A DNA stretch of 64,000 nt from Anthoceros angustus (Eukaryota; Streptophyta; Anthocerotopsida; Anthocerotales; Anthocerotaceae): assembly GCA_010909165.1 (NCBI GenBank), contig MU008159.1, positions 1,736,001 through 1,800,000 on the forward strand, written 5' to 3'. Shown here one piece after another: positions 24,201 to 35,392 of the stretch. The position numbers and the translations under genes are program-made. Numbering within the stretch: the stretch's first letter is position 1; each line of letters starts with the position of its first letter. The notes under the pieces were generated by a model that was not told the origin of the DNA, did no database searches, and saw nothing but the letters and a program-made list of their open reading frames with translations.

Positions 24201-24562
24201 TAAGTGCCACTCTTCGACTAATCCTCCGCTTCCTCGGCCATGGCCCAAAGTCGGATAGCGCGGGTCACAATGTTGCGCTCTACCGGGTTCCATGGCTCCC
24301 GGACCTCCATGACCTTTTGGGTGCCATCGCCTTCTTCTCCCTTTCGGGTGCTTGCGGAGACGGCGGCGCGATCGCCCTCTTGCCGCGTTGTTGCTCCAAC
24401 TAGCGGTGAGCCGCGCAGATGCTGGCGTTCAAAGAGATAGCGCGAGAGCGGGTTGCGGGCGCAGAGGCTGCGGTGTCTCGGTGCGGAGAAATGACCCTCC
24501 TCGTCGGCCGCGTTGGAAATAACGGCGGGAAGGTGCCTCTTCCACTGTCCGTGGCAGTGCAT
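21221..24562 (-). pseudogene. Long GC-rich coding region of an LTR element, decayed
   Basis: Minus-strand ORFs run 24562-24218 (GTQK...WNPVERNIVTRAIRLWAMAEEAED near its end), 24083-23643 (146 codons: VRIIVHWNLLTKVDHLGDNLLVFLHALQ..., RADWGRIIFARFSQEARKL..., SPYLIHVWGHYELLK), 23097-22702 (ends in a coiled coil, VQEAQARVKTAAERVAQQRREEAR), then shorter Arg/Gly/Pro-rich pieces to about 21.2 kb. The 24083-23643 part has the feel of the helical mobile-domain proteins found in plant retrotransposons, but I cannot name it firmly. The frame is broken between pieces. The relative at 6.0-6.6 kb and the LTR-like DNA at 24840-24960 place it as the first ORF of an LTR element. Confidence 0.45.
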
Positions 24563-24839
24563 GGCTTACTCGACCTTACGCGCGTACTGCGGCCTTACGC
24601 GCGTACTGCGGCCTTCTGCGCCGCGATCCGCGGGCGTGAATACACCTGCGGCCCGGCAGGCTCGGCTGCTGCATGCCGACCTCCACTCGGGGCCGTCCAC
24701 GTGGCGCCGCTTAGTCATCCTCACGACTCAACTTCCAAATTACTTTCCTGGCGTACTTATCTGTTTTGACCGGGTGGGGTCCGGACTTATCCGTGCGGTG
24801 CGTGTCGGAGCTCGTCATAGTGGTACGGGGTCCGTTACC

Positions 24840-24960
24840 TCAGGCCCGGTCAGGAGCACCATCGTGCTTATTCCTCCCTTTCCGCCTTATTTTACTATTC
24901 GAACCTACGAAAAAAACAAAACCCCACTTATTTCCTAACCCCCAAGGGAAGTCTATAGCC
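24840..24960 (-). repeat. LTR-like segment, inverted partner of 5561-5725
   Basis: On the minus strand CTATAGACTTCCC, GGAAATAAG, a poly-T block and AAAATAAGGCGGAAA occur in the same order as on the plus strand at 5561-5725. It probably marks U3 of the element whose first ORF starts at about 24.56 kb. Confidence 0.45.
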
Positions 24961-24964
24961 CACA

Positions 24965-26714
24965 ACTAGCCTGGTGTCTAAGGGTACAAATGTTCAGTCT
25001 GTAAAGATCGTGATCTAGGGTGCCCTTGAATGCCAGCATAGAAGGCTCTGACCTCTTGTAGAAGAGACAAGTATCCTCGCTGGCTTTCATATCATATACT
25101 CGAAGTTGCATCGGTTCTTTGAGGAGACGATTCTTAGCCATTGGCCGGCAGCACAAAGGCTTCATCCAAAGTAATTGATCCATCGTGTAGAGTAAACTTG
25201 CATTACCAGCCAAGGAATCCTGGAGCTGGATTGGTTTCGTTCGTCTCCCAATAGCACTCTTTCAGCTATTCTGTTCGTCTGAAGCAAATAAACTTGTTCT
25301 TTACTTTTGCAGATGTGTGAAGTGGCACCAGAATCCAAGTACCAACCATCCTCATCACATATGGAGCGGGCAAGACAGACTGTAAGTATCTTCACCACTG
25401 GCTTGGCGTCACCTGATGTCTTCTCCTTAATTGCAACAATTGCAGAACCTTTAGGAGTCCGCTTAGTTCCCCTGCCTTTTTCTTCTTACATTCCCTGGCC
25501 CAATGTACAGCTATACCACACCAATTGCAGCTTCCTGGACGCTTAGATGAACTAGCAGAATCTGAATTTTGGCTAGGTTTACCTCCAGCTTTGCCTTTTC
25601 CTTTGAATGGTTTCTGACCTGCCACTAATGCCTTCTCCGTTCTACTCTTAGGAGTACCCGAAGAAAACATTCTGCTCTGTTCTTCCTGATACAAGGCACC
25701 TATCACCTCTTCCAAGGTGATGTTTCCAGTGCCTCCAGCAGCTACAGCAGCATTGGCAGCTCTCAAAGGGCCATTCTAACTTGTGATAAAGGACTGATAT
25801 GATGGAGGGAGTCTTGCAAGAAGTTCAGCTACAACATCGACCTCTTCCATCTTCGTTCCTGATAGAGAAGCCATCTGTGCTCTAAGGTGACGGAATTTAC
25901 TTGTGAATGCTGCCACCTTATCTCCCTCTTTCATTTTCAAAGCATAGAACTCATGCTTTACACCAACAAGGGTTAGAACATTGCTAACTTTGTATGTTTT
26001 CTCTAGCTTTGTCCAGATATCAGAGGCCTTATCAAGGAACTCCACCTCATCCTCCAATCAAGAGGGCTATTGCAATACTGTTCTGTTCGTCCCATTCAGC
26101 AATCTGATCTGCAGATGGTGGTGGAGTTGTGTTTGGATCTGGTTTTGGAGTAGTTCCATCTACCATCTTCGTTCACGATGAAGCCATGTGCTCTAAGGTG
26201 GCCGGAATTTGCTTGTGAATCTTACCTTATCTCCTCTTTCATTTTCAAAGCATAGAACTCATGCTTTACACCAACAAGGGTTAGAACATTGCTAACTTTG
26301 TATGTTTTCTCTAGCTTTGTCCAGATATCAGAGGCCTTATCAAGGAACTCCACCTCATCCTCCAATCAAGAGGGCTATTGCAATACTGTTCTGTTCGTCC
26401 CATTCAGCAATCTGATCTGCAGATGGTGGTGGAGTTGTGTTTGGATCTGGTTTTGGAGTAGTTCCATCTACCATCTTCCGCACACGTCGGGCTAACAAAG
26501 TTGACTTCATTTGGATACGCCATACGGCATATTCTGTGCCGCTGAACCGATCTTTTTCTTTCAGCTCTGACGTGTATGTGGGTTTTGTGACAGTTGTGGC
26601 CATGACTACAGGCGGATTCTGGTTTTGAATCAGGGTAGTCACTAACTGTCCGAGACTAAGTGCTTGAAGTAAGCCACTTAAAGCATCTATAGGCAAGCTA
26701 GACACTGCGGACAT
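24965..26714 (-). pseudogene. Ty1/copia gag and protease fragment
   Basis: Starts at 26714 with the N-terminal gag (KEKDRFSGTEYAVWRIQMKSTLL, as in the copia gag N-terminus). It then has the UBN2-type gag core (FLDKASDIWTKLEKTY..., KMKEGDKVAAFTSKFRHLRAQMASL, LLARLPPSYQSFITS, NITLEEVIGALYQEEQ) and a zinc knuckle CNWCGIAVHWAREC (CX2CX4HX4C) near 25.5 kb. The protease is DEDGWYLDSGATSHIC with the D-S-G triad near 25.35 kb, and the region ends after it near 25.0 kb. A 308-bp tandem duplication repeats part of gag. RT, RNase H and LTRs are absent. Confidence 0.75.
25850..26478 (-). repeat. 308-bp tandem duplication within copia gag
   Basis: Unit 25850-26165 recurs at 26166-26478. Over the shared block from TTTCATTTTCAAAGCATAG to GTAGTTCCATCTACCATCTTC the copies are almost identical, while the first 80 bp differ by short deletions. 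The duplicated part covers the FLDKASDIWTKLEKTY region. Confidence 0.85.
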
Positions 26715-26719
26715 ATAAG

Positions 26720-28660
26720 ACTAACAAAGTAACTAGAGCTATGGCTCAAGCGACACAGGTCAGTCTAAAAATATGCCCTTTGATCCTACACTCTCTTAAT
26801 TATGTGCATAGATTAGTGTCTGACGTAATGTGTGTAAGAGGAGTGCCCACTCAGGGATGCACGGATAGAATACACATCTGTAGCTATGTGAGTCTGTCTA
26901 TGCTCACTGAGTGGTTCCTCTTCTAATACTCAAACACGTTAGCAAATAAAATAATCAAGGGGTCATTAGAGAACGAAACAGAAAACAGGTTAGTGTTTCA
27001 GTTCTTTACTTGACCTATTTTTACCAAAACTGACGGTTGGTTGGTGTTTCATGTTCAGCAGACGCGAAGGCGCCTCTTCAAAGCTCGCAGGAACATGATC
27101 AGATTGCAGCAGGCGTCGATCCTTGCTTGACGATCGCGAAGGGCATCGGACGTACACTGGCAGCGCGCCAAGTGAGATCGCGCGCTTCTGGTCGGTACTT
27201 CTCACGGTGCAGCGGATTCAGAAAATTGAGCGCCGGCAACCTCCTGGATTTGGAGATCTGGGTGGCGCGTCCTTGATTTGGTGTGCTCTAATCTTGGCTG
27301 TCATCTCAGCTATGCTCCGAAGGTGATTCTTGATTGTAATATCTCGTAGATGAATTGCCCTTAGAAAACGTTGATATTTGTAAACGATCTGGTATTTGGA
27401 AACTCCCTGTTGGATTGTGTCTTTGAGTGATTTTTTGTTTTTTTGCTAAGTTTGGTGTCAAGAAGAGCTAGGTTGTCAGCAGGAAGGAATATTTATAGTA
27501 GAAAGTGTCCTTGGCCTATGAGTTTTGGGGTTGTTTTCTGGGTTAAATAGTAATCGGTCCTTGGACTATGAACTCGATACTCCTTGGCCTTTGGTCTTGG
27601 AATATTTAATAAAAGGCCTATATATGGGGAGGGGTCCCCATATTTGGCGAGAGGAAGTCCATAGGCTGGTCGGGCGTGTAGTTGAGCGGTGTGTGGTGGT
27701 GTGTCGGGGACTATGTTTGAAGGCGGTTGGGCCCAGGCGGCGGTGGCGGAAGGAGAAGTGGTGGAGCCGGCCGTAGAGTTTTGGAAATATAACCCTAAGG
27801 GAACTCGGAAGGCAGGCAGCGGCGGTGGTAGCTCAGGCACGAGGCATGAGCTCGGCACGAGGCATGAGGCGAGGCCACAGTGGCGGCGGGAGCTGGTGGA
27901 AGAAACCACAGGGGGCCAAGTTGGAGATTAGGCGAGTTATCAGCAATTCAATGAGCGTAGGCGTGAGGTTTTGCGAGCATGGCGCCCAAGGCGTGAAATT
28001 TGGCGCCCAATGGCCAAATATGGACCATTGGAGGTCAGGTGGAGGATTGGTGAGGAGGCTGGGACTTGGGATCATGGAAAAGCGGTGGAGAGTTTATGGG
28101 AGGATTTTCCGGATCGAGGAAGGAGGACCCATAAATTCAGGACGAAGGGCAGGCGACCAAATCGGAGGCGGAGATAACATGGGCGGGGAGTAGTGGCATC
28201 CTAGGAATAGAACTTTGGATAGGATGCCATCTTGGACCTAAGGCCGTCCAAAGTGGCGCCTCTTGGCGTTGACCGTTTTAGGACTGGAAAGTCGGTGGCT
28301 ATGGCGCTGACAATTGTATAAAGGGGCTTGGTTGTGCCCCTCACATCGAGATAACTCTGGTTGAGATCCCCCTGCACAGTGGCTGGTTGGAGCGTCCAGG
28401 TTGGTGGTGTGCGAGGCGCTCCTAGGGGTGGTCGAGGCTTGCTCCATAACCAGGGGAGGAGGGTGATAGAGCAATCTTGACAAAGGAGGAAACCAAGGGA
28501 TTGGCGGGGCGGGTCTGGAGCTTCTTGCTTTCTTTGTGGCCGGTTCTTCTTTCCTTCACCCTTGTTCACTGTTGGTTGTGTTCGAAATTGAGAGAAGTGT
28601 TGTGTGGTGGGTGGGCACGAAGGAGGAGAGAGAGAGAGGTGAAGGTGGTGATGAACCTTG
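26720..28660. other. Unassigned stretch with promoter-like A+T signals
   Basis: No recognisable coding region. Repeated TCCTTGG phrases (27504, 27558, 27581) precede TTTAATAAAAGGCCTATATATGGGGAGG near 27605-27632, which has a good TATA box (TATATA). ORFs to the right (for example + 27689-27931 and + 27825-28193) are Gly/Arg/Trp-rich and show no motif. It might be an LTR or leader, but no second copy is in the window. Confidence 0.35.
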
Positions 28661-29337
28661 TCAGCGATCGAGGTGTAAGAGGAGTTGAGAAGGAGAACTA
28701 ATTGAGAGACTAACGGTGGAGATTTGTGTGGATCCAAAAATCAAACCGGTCTTGTTGGTGGAAGTGTGCACAAGAGAAGCGCATTCCTTGTGGAATTGTG
28801 TGAGTGTGGCGCCCTTTGTGTGTGTGTGAGCGGTTGAGGATGGAACTTTGGTCCCTAGGAATCGGTGTGTGTGTGCATGAAGTGTGGAGTGCAAAATAAA
28901 GTCGATCTGTGACGTGGTAGCCCGTGGCGAGATCCATGGCGCCGTCTTGAGAAATAAGTCGCTAGGGTTTGGCGTGGGACCCACCTCGGTCGTGCAACTA
29001 CCGTAGTGGTGAGAGCCACCGGTAGTAGCTCGGGAGCGGTTGTGGAATAAGATTGGTGGGGAATAAGATGCGGTAGTTGGACAAGTCGGGAGGTAGTAGT
29101 AGTTGAGTAGATAGGTAAGAGGGTGATAGGTAAGTCGACTTAGGCGAAGGTCGAGGCGATAGAAGTTAGCGTCTCTTGGCACAAACCATTCCCTTGGGTG
29201 AATCCTAAGCCTACAAGCGACATCGAGGGTGAATGTGGACCTCACGGTGTCCCTAGACACAAATCCACACTCCACAATATTGCTCTTCAAATAGAAGCCT
29301 AAGATGTCTCTGTGTTTCGAGAAGCTGATCAACTTGT
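28661..29337 (-). pseudogene. Outer LTR element, part beyond the TIR transposon
   Basis: If the transposon 29338-35840 and one TTGT copy are removed, the minus-strand frame of 35978-35841 runs directly into this stretch and stays open for over 20 codons with a helical, Gln/Leu/Glu-rich reading, then meets a stop. Another frame is open at 29386-28661 (241 codons; FRDILGFYLK-like start), but its first part lies inside the transposon, so it is not a natural ORF. The protein is not identified. The joined frame is evidence that this is the continuation of the element whose primer site lies at 42672. Confidence 0.45.
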
Positions 29338-30657
29338 AACATGATAATTTTGGTGAATAATCTGAAGGGTTTTCAAATAATCTCAAGGGGTTTGATGGGC
29401 CTAAACAGCGTTTGAAGGCATTGCGAAAAACAGCTCCGAAAAAGGTGTCACCATAAAGTTACTACTTTCCATCCGGCAATGTTTGGTCGAATGGTGGTCG
29501 AACTCGAACTTAGGAATAATGCAAAGTAGGAGCGTGAGGAAGGCGTTCTGCCGGAAGGATATGACTCTTTGGGAGGAAAATGTGGTTTTCTAATGACACC
29601 ACAAAAGCACGGACGTATTTCCCTGCCAGTAACATCGAATCGGACTTACAATGTTGCTTTCTGCGACCGAAAAACAGATTTGTTTACTCATTGAGTTCAA
29701 TCACCGTCATCACTTGGTCCGACTTCTTGTCATCACTATCTTCAAGTGAGTACCTCTACACTCAACCGACCCGATCTTTCGATTTAAGCATTGCTTCTAA
29801 GGTTAGCCTTCATTCCAAGTTGTTTCTAAGGTTAGCCTCTGAATTTTCGATGGAAGTGCCCTAGAGGTGCGTGGAAGGGAGCCTGAGCGCGGAGGCCGCC
29901 GGTCGGGGCGCCCTCGTTCGCGCTCCACCCATGGTGCCGCTAGTGGTGGGGAGGGAGGCCGGCCGACGCGCCCTCCTATGCACCACCCGTCGGGGTTTAC
30001 GGGTGGTGTCGGCGGATGGCCGTCCGTCCTCGTGATGCACCGTTGCCACCCTCACAGTGGTTCGCTTGTAGGGGCGATGAGCCGCGCAGCGGTGGTAGCG
30101 TGGAGGAGGCGCCGACGGCGGCGCCCTCCCGCTCTCACTCATGGGGCGGGCGGTGCCCTCCCCTAACACACCACCATGTGGCGGCGGTCGACGCCCCAAC
30201 GGCCACGCCCATGGGTGGCCGGCGATGCCCTCTAGCACCACCCATAGGCGGGGCCCTCCTCATAGGCTGTCTTTAAGAAAATTAATATTTAGCGACTCAA
30301 GAGACTTGTACCTTGGGACTGTTGGTTAAGTGTTTGGGAAAAAGGTGTAGTAATGAGTAGATTCCGTGTTCAAACCTCATATCTTGTCAATAATTCAACT
30401 TTGTTGATTTTAAGGATGCTTGCATGGGCGCATGGGCAACTAACTTTGTTCATTTTAAGGACGCTGGCATTGCCTTAAAGCCCAAGTGGTTGCATTGAGT
30501 GCCGGGAAGGTTGAAGACCACGGGCGACTGGATGAGGTCCATGGACCCTAGATGCTATGTCGACACCATCGGACCGGGCCCGTGATACTATTGAAGGCAG
30601 GCAAGCAATGGAGCGACAACCCGTAGAGACGATGGACCGCCTCGGAATATAAGCGGT

Positions 30658-30909
30658 TGTAAGGTATTAAAGCCCAATGTACTTAGACTAATACACTTAG
30701 TCTAAGTTAGGTGTCGATTAAGTATCATTAGTTTAGCTGAAGCTAATCACTAGGAAGCTTCTTGTGCTCCTTCCTAGGGGCTTCTTGTGGAGCTTCCTAG
30801 GGAGCCCTATTGGAGGTATAAATACCCTCCAAGCCTCATCTCAATGTGAGAGCTCTTGCCTCCTCCTCTCCTCTCCTCTTTCCACCATCATAGCCACCAC
30901 GATCCTTCA
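30658..30909 (+). repeat. 5' LTR of copia A
   Basis: Begins TGTAAGG and ends TTCA, 252 bp. It contains a TATA box in GAGGTATAAATACCC, repeated GGAAGCTTC/GAAGCTTCC arms and a CT-rich 3' part. The paired LTR is at 35147-35392; differences are mostly short indels. Confidence 0.85.
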
Positions 30910-30924
30910 AGCGGTATCGAGCGG
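30910..30924 (+). promoter_or_regulatory. Primer-binding site of copia A
   Basis: GCGGTATCGAGCGG directly after the LTR resembles TGGTATCAGAGC, the complement of the initiator Met-tRNA 3' end, with one base missing. Position and near match support the call. Confidence 0.6.
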
Positions 30925-30983
30925 TTTGGTTGTGTTGTGATGCTAGAATTTTCTAAAGCGGTGCGTGGAATTCGGGTGATCGA

Positions 30984-31256
30984 GATGGGTGCGAGCGCCC
31001 GCGAGCCGTGGCGGGCGGGCCGCGAGCAGCCCCAGGCGAGCGTGCGGCCAGCGGGCCTGGCGCCCGGCAGCGAGGCCTTGGAGGCGGCGCACGCGAGCGT
31101 GGCGCCAGCAGGCGCCGGCGCCGCGGCGCGGCCCAGGCGCGTGGGGCCCGCGCGGGGCCAGCGCGGCCGCAGGCAGCGCCGCCGCGTAGCCGGTGGCGGC
31201 GGGCGCAGGAAGTGAGGTGAATGCGGCGTGGAGCAGCCGAGCGAGGCAGGCGGTGA
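30984..31256 (+). other. Very GC-rich stretch in the copia A leader
   Basis: About 270 bp of nearly pure GCG/GGC/GAG codons interrupt otherwise AT-balanced element DNA between primer site and gag. Three plus-strand frames and one minus-strand frame are open only because stop codons are rare at this composition. It looks like a low-complexity insertion. Confidence 0.5.
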
Positions 31257-31379
31257 GCGAAAAATCGTCGAATATTCGGCGGAATACTCAGTGGAATAGT
31301 CAGCGGCAAAATACATAGCGGTGGCTCTTCTTTGACTTTTTAACAAGGCGAGTCAGTGTTTTATCGTATCGATTTTTGA

Positions 31380-34300
31380 GTCATGATGTCTTCATCATCG
31401 AGAGCGTCATGTTCAATATCGAGAAGTTAGATGGTACTAACTTCCGTTACGGAAAGAACAAGTGTATAATGTTCTAGTGCGGAAAAGCGGATCAAGCCCA
31501 TAAAGTTGTTAGGCGTCAAACCGGATAGTATGACACGGGATGAGTGGCGGGACTGGATGAGCTTGCTAGATCTACTATCATGCTAACATTGTCAAAAGCG
31601 TGTACTTCAATGTGAAAGATAAGACCACGAGTTACTTGTGGCGGAAGTGTGACTGTGAGAAGCAAAGTGCGGCTTCTCGGTGTATTGGTTGAAACGGTGG
31701 TGGACTTGAAGATGAAGGAAGGACGAGGATGTCCGATCATCGAATGATTTCAATACCATTTTCAGCGACTCTCATCTCAAGGTATCACATTCCCAGTTAG
31801 TGAGGCTATGTTTCATGGTCACATTACGGAGTTGGGACACCTTTACTACGAGGTAGTGCACTTGCTAGTGGTCTTACCATTGTAAATGTAGAAGGTAGCA
31901 CATGGCGAGGAGGTGAGCAGGAAAACATGGAACCTTCCAAAGGTTCCGGTGCCCTCATAGTGAGAGGGAGGTCCCTGCGAAGGGAAGCAACCGGACGAAG
32001 CTTTCTCGTAGCAAATCTCGTAGTCGTAACAAGAATGTGGAGTGTCACTATTGTCACAAAGGGGTCACTTCAAAAGAGTGCGAGAAGGACCAAGGAAAGG
32101 CGACAGAAGCGACTTAAATGCATCGAGTTGGAAGAGTTAAACTACTGTTGAGGGCGGAGATGTCCTTATCTCTTCTTACTTGAATCTTGCACAATTATGT
32201 GGATAGTCATTTATTACGCAATTGGATAATTGACCGGTGCATCTTTCCATGTTACTCCTCATAGAGAGTGGTTTAGCGTATGATGCTACAAGGAAAGGAT
32301 CGTTAGGCTTGGAAATAACTACGCATGCGGATCGCGTGGGTGATGTGCAACTCAAGTTTGACAACGGATCTTCATTCATCTTTGAAGGGCGTTAGGCATG
32401 TTCGAAGTTGACAAAGAGCATGATTAGCGCGGGCGGTTGGATGATCTTTGGTTACCACTCTGGTTTGGGGATCACTCTTGGAAGATCTCCAAAGGTTCTC
32501 TTGTGTTAGCTCGTGGATCGAAGTGTGGCACTTTGTACTCACTTGGTAAACTCAAAGATCATGTGATCTGTGTGAGCGGCCAAATGTTTCCTTGTGGCAT
32601 TGCGGTTAGGACATATGTCTCGAGAAGGGAATGAAGGTTTTATCTCGATTACGGTTATATCCTGTTCTTAACTTCTCGATCTCTCGATGTGTGAGCCTTT
32701 ATATGGGAAGCAGACAAAATCATCACATCGAACAAGAGGTAAAGTAGAGTAAACCTCTTGAGTTGGTTCCGATGATGTATGTGGACCTATGCCTCTGCAT
32801 CATTAGGCGGTGCCTCCTATTTTGTCACTTTCATAGATGATTTCTCACGCAAGGTGTGGGTTTATCCTTTGAGGAAAAAGGATGAAGTTACGGTGTTTGA
32901 AATTTGTCACCCTTGTAGAGAATCGATCGCCCGATTGAAGTGTCTGGGCGGATAATGGTGGAAGTATGTTTGAAAGCTTTCGGTCATTACAGATTCCAAG
33001 GGAATCAAAAGAGAATTGCATATACTCCTCCACAAAATGGTGTGGTGGCGGATGAGCAGAACCATTCGAGGAGAGGATCGTGGTTTGTTGTCAAACTACG
33101 GATTGCCTAATGGGTTTTGGGCGGCGATCTCTGCAGTTCATCTTATTAACAGATCTCCTAATAAAATTGATGAGCGAGTTCGAGGAGCTATAGTGCGGAA
33201 GAAACCATCCTACAAGCATCTGCGAGTGTTTGGTATGAGGCATCTTGCCATGTTCCAAAAGAGTTTCGGGACAAGTTGGCACCTAAGTCCAAGAAATGTA
33301 TTTTTCTTGGCTATGGTGATTCTGGTGAGATGGGATACCGTTTGTGGGATCCGAGGCTAGAAAGGTTGTTCGTACTAACGTGTTCTTCAATGAGAACAAG
33401 ATGCAGGAAGCCTACTCCAAGCTGGAGGTGCGAAGGGTGATCTTCCAAGAAGATGGACATGATCATCATGGCGGTTGATACCAGTAATGTGCGGGAGCAC
33501 ATTCCTCCATAGATGAACCAAGAGTCGAACAAGCACCTATAGAGGTGCACATGCTTTAGGTCGAGGCGGATTACGACCTCTGGTATGATCCATCTCTGGA
33601 TTATGTTACAGATTGTGGGGAACCCTCTTCTTACAAAGAGGCCATGTCAATGAGTAACAAAGAGAAGTGGGAGAAGGCCATGCGATCGAAATGAATTATG
33701 CATAAGAACCAAACTTGGGAGTTGGTTCGGTTGCCTAGGATAAGAAGGCACTCTGGTGCAAATGGGTGTACAAGATGAAGGTCATGTCATGATGGCAAAC
33801 CAAAGTACAAGGCACGATTGGTTGCTAAGGGTTTCAAGCAACAACCGGCATTGACTTTGATGAGATTTTCTCACCGGTAGTCAAAATGACAACTTTGCGA
33901 TGTGTTCTTGCTTTGGTTGCGGAATGATATGGAACTTATGCGGATGGATGTCAAGAGCGGCATTCTTGCATGGTGACCTTCAAGAGGAAGTCTACATGCA
34001 ACGGAAGGTTTTGTTGAGAAGGGCAAAAAGCATCGGTGTGCGGGTTGAGGAAGAGCCTTTATGGTTTGAAACAGGCACCCGGTGGTATCACAAGTTCCAC
34101 TCATTTATGCTTTCTCAAGGCTACAAAAGCGTGGCGATGAGGATCATTGCCTCTATCTGAAGCAAGCTAAGGATCAAAGCTTGCTCATTTTGATCCTCTA
34201 TGTGGATGATATGCTAATTCTTTGGGAGCAGTCTTGATGATTTGTTGAAGTCAAAGTTGAATGCTCACTTTGAAATGAGACTTGGGAGGCGAGCCATATA

Positions 34301-35110
34301 CTTGGCATGCGTATTCGTCGGAGCAGACATAAGCGTCTTTATTTGTCTCGACGGAATACATTAAGTGCTTCAACGTTTCAACATGGAAGGGAAGCCATTG
34401 GGTACTCCATTGCCTCCATATGTGAAACTTTCAAGCGCGGATTGCCCAAGCTCGAGGAGGACAAAATGAAATGGAGAAGGTCCCATACTCATCAGTGTAG
34501 GGAGTTTGATGTATGCAATGATTGCTACGTCGACATTGCCTTTGCGGTGGGAGTGGTTAGCGAGTTTATGTCAAACCACGGCAAGAAGCATTGGGAGGCG
34601 ATAAAAAGGTTATGAGGTATCTGAATGGTACAAAAGCTTTGTGCATATGTTTTGGTAGTGAAGATGCATGTGTGGTTGGGTACACGGATCTGATTATCAC
34701 GAGGATATGGACAAAAGGAGGTCCACATCAGTTATGTCTTCATGTGCCTTTGGAGGCGATCTCATGGCGATCTCGTTTGCGATCGTGCATTCGCTATCTA
34801 CCACAGAGGCCGGTATGTTGCGAATCGAGGCTTGCAAGGAAGCCATATGGCTTGCTCGTTTAGTGGGAGACTTGGGGATCAAGGTTGAGCGCGGTGTTGC
34901 ATTGTGATAGCAGTGCTATCAATTGGCAAAGAATCCGATGTTTCATGCGAAGACTAAACATGTGGATGTGAGTATCACTTCATTCGAGAGGTGTTGGATG
35001 ACAAGAGGGTACAACTTGTCAAGGTTCACACCAGAACCTGAGATATTCTTACCAAGGGACTCTCTACAGCAATTTGCACAAGCTCGGACATGGGCATGAG
35101 ATAGTCCATT
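31380..35110 (+). pseudogene. Copia A gag-pol, frame broken many times
   Basis: In order: gag remnant from about 31395, zinc knuckle NVECHYCHK at about 32035-32060, protease remnant with GVGDVQLKFDNGSS at about 32340, pre-integrase region (SKCGTLYSLGKLKDH) at 32520-32570, integrase (AYTPPQNGVV near 33015; KCIFLGYGDSGEMGYRLWDP near 33300) and RT from about 33620 (KYKARLVAKGFKQQ near 33805). The RT active site YVDD is at 34199-34210, and RNase H has the ...WEAIKRLRYLNGTK motif near 34590 and the CDSSA...NP.FH region near 34910. At least a dozen frame breaks are visible, so it cannot encode a working polyprotein as given. Confidence 0.8.
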
Positions 35111-35146
35111 CTCCTCTGAAGGTAAATTGGCCTTTAAGTGGGAGGT

Positions 35147-35392
35147 TGTAAGGGTATTAAAGCCCAATGTACTTAGACTAATACACTTAGTCTAAGTTAG
35201 GTGTCGATTAAGTATCATTAGTTTATTAAGCTAATCACTAGGAAGCTTCTTGTGCTCCTTCTAGAGCTTCTTGTGGAGCTTCCTAGGGAGCCCTATTGGA
35301 GGTATAAATACCCTCCAAGCCTCATCTCAATGAGAGAGCTGCCTCCTCCTCTCCTCTCCTCTTTCCCCATCATATGCGCCACACGATCCTTC
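35147..35392 (+). repeat. 3' LTR of copia A
   Basis: Begins TGTAAGG directly after the purine tract AAGTGGGAGG (polypurine tract) and ends at CCTTC. It matches the 5' LTR over its whole length with short gaps. Confidence 0.85.

Larger units (their letters stand above)
30658..35392 (+). mobile_element. Ty1/copia retrotransposon A, full structure, coding decayed
   Basis: Two LTRs (30658-30909 and 35147-35392) bound a body with primer site, gag, protease, integrase, RT and RNase H in copia order, all on the plus strand. The insertion site can be read from two unoccupied relatives, near 52955 and near 54040, where CGGTGGTACTTGACT is uninterrupted. Here the left flank ends ...GCGGT and the right flank begins GGTGATACTTGACT. 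A perfect 5-bp duplication is not readable because of small indels. Length is 4.7 kb. Confidence 0.85.

Noticed and set aside
28661-29386. 241-codon minus-strand ORF
   Set aside because: Its start lies inside the TIR transposon and its frame differs from the frame that becomes continuous after removing the transposon, so it is likely accidental.
29338-29850. LTR interpretation of the segment shared with 50.5-51.5 kb
   Set aside because: At first it looked like an LTR because it is repeated directly at 50.5 and 51.0 kb, but the inverted ends, the 4-bp duplications and the RT frame show it is the left part of a TIR transposon with an internal tandem duplication.
30856-31346. ORFs of 119 and 152 codons on both strands
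   Set aside because: They arise from the GC-rich island in the copia A leader and the LTR; the composition is that of simple sequence.
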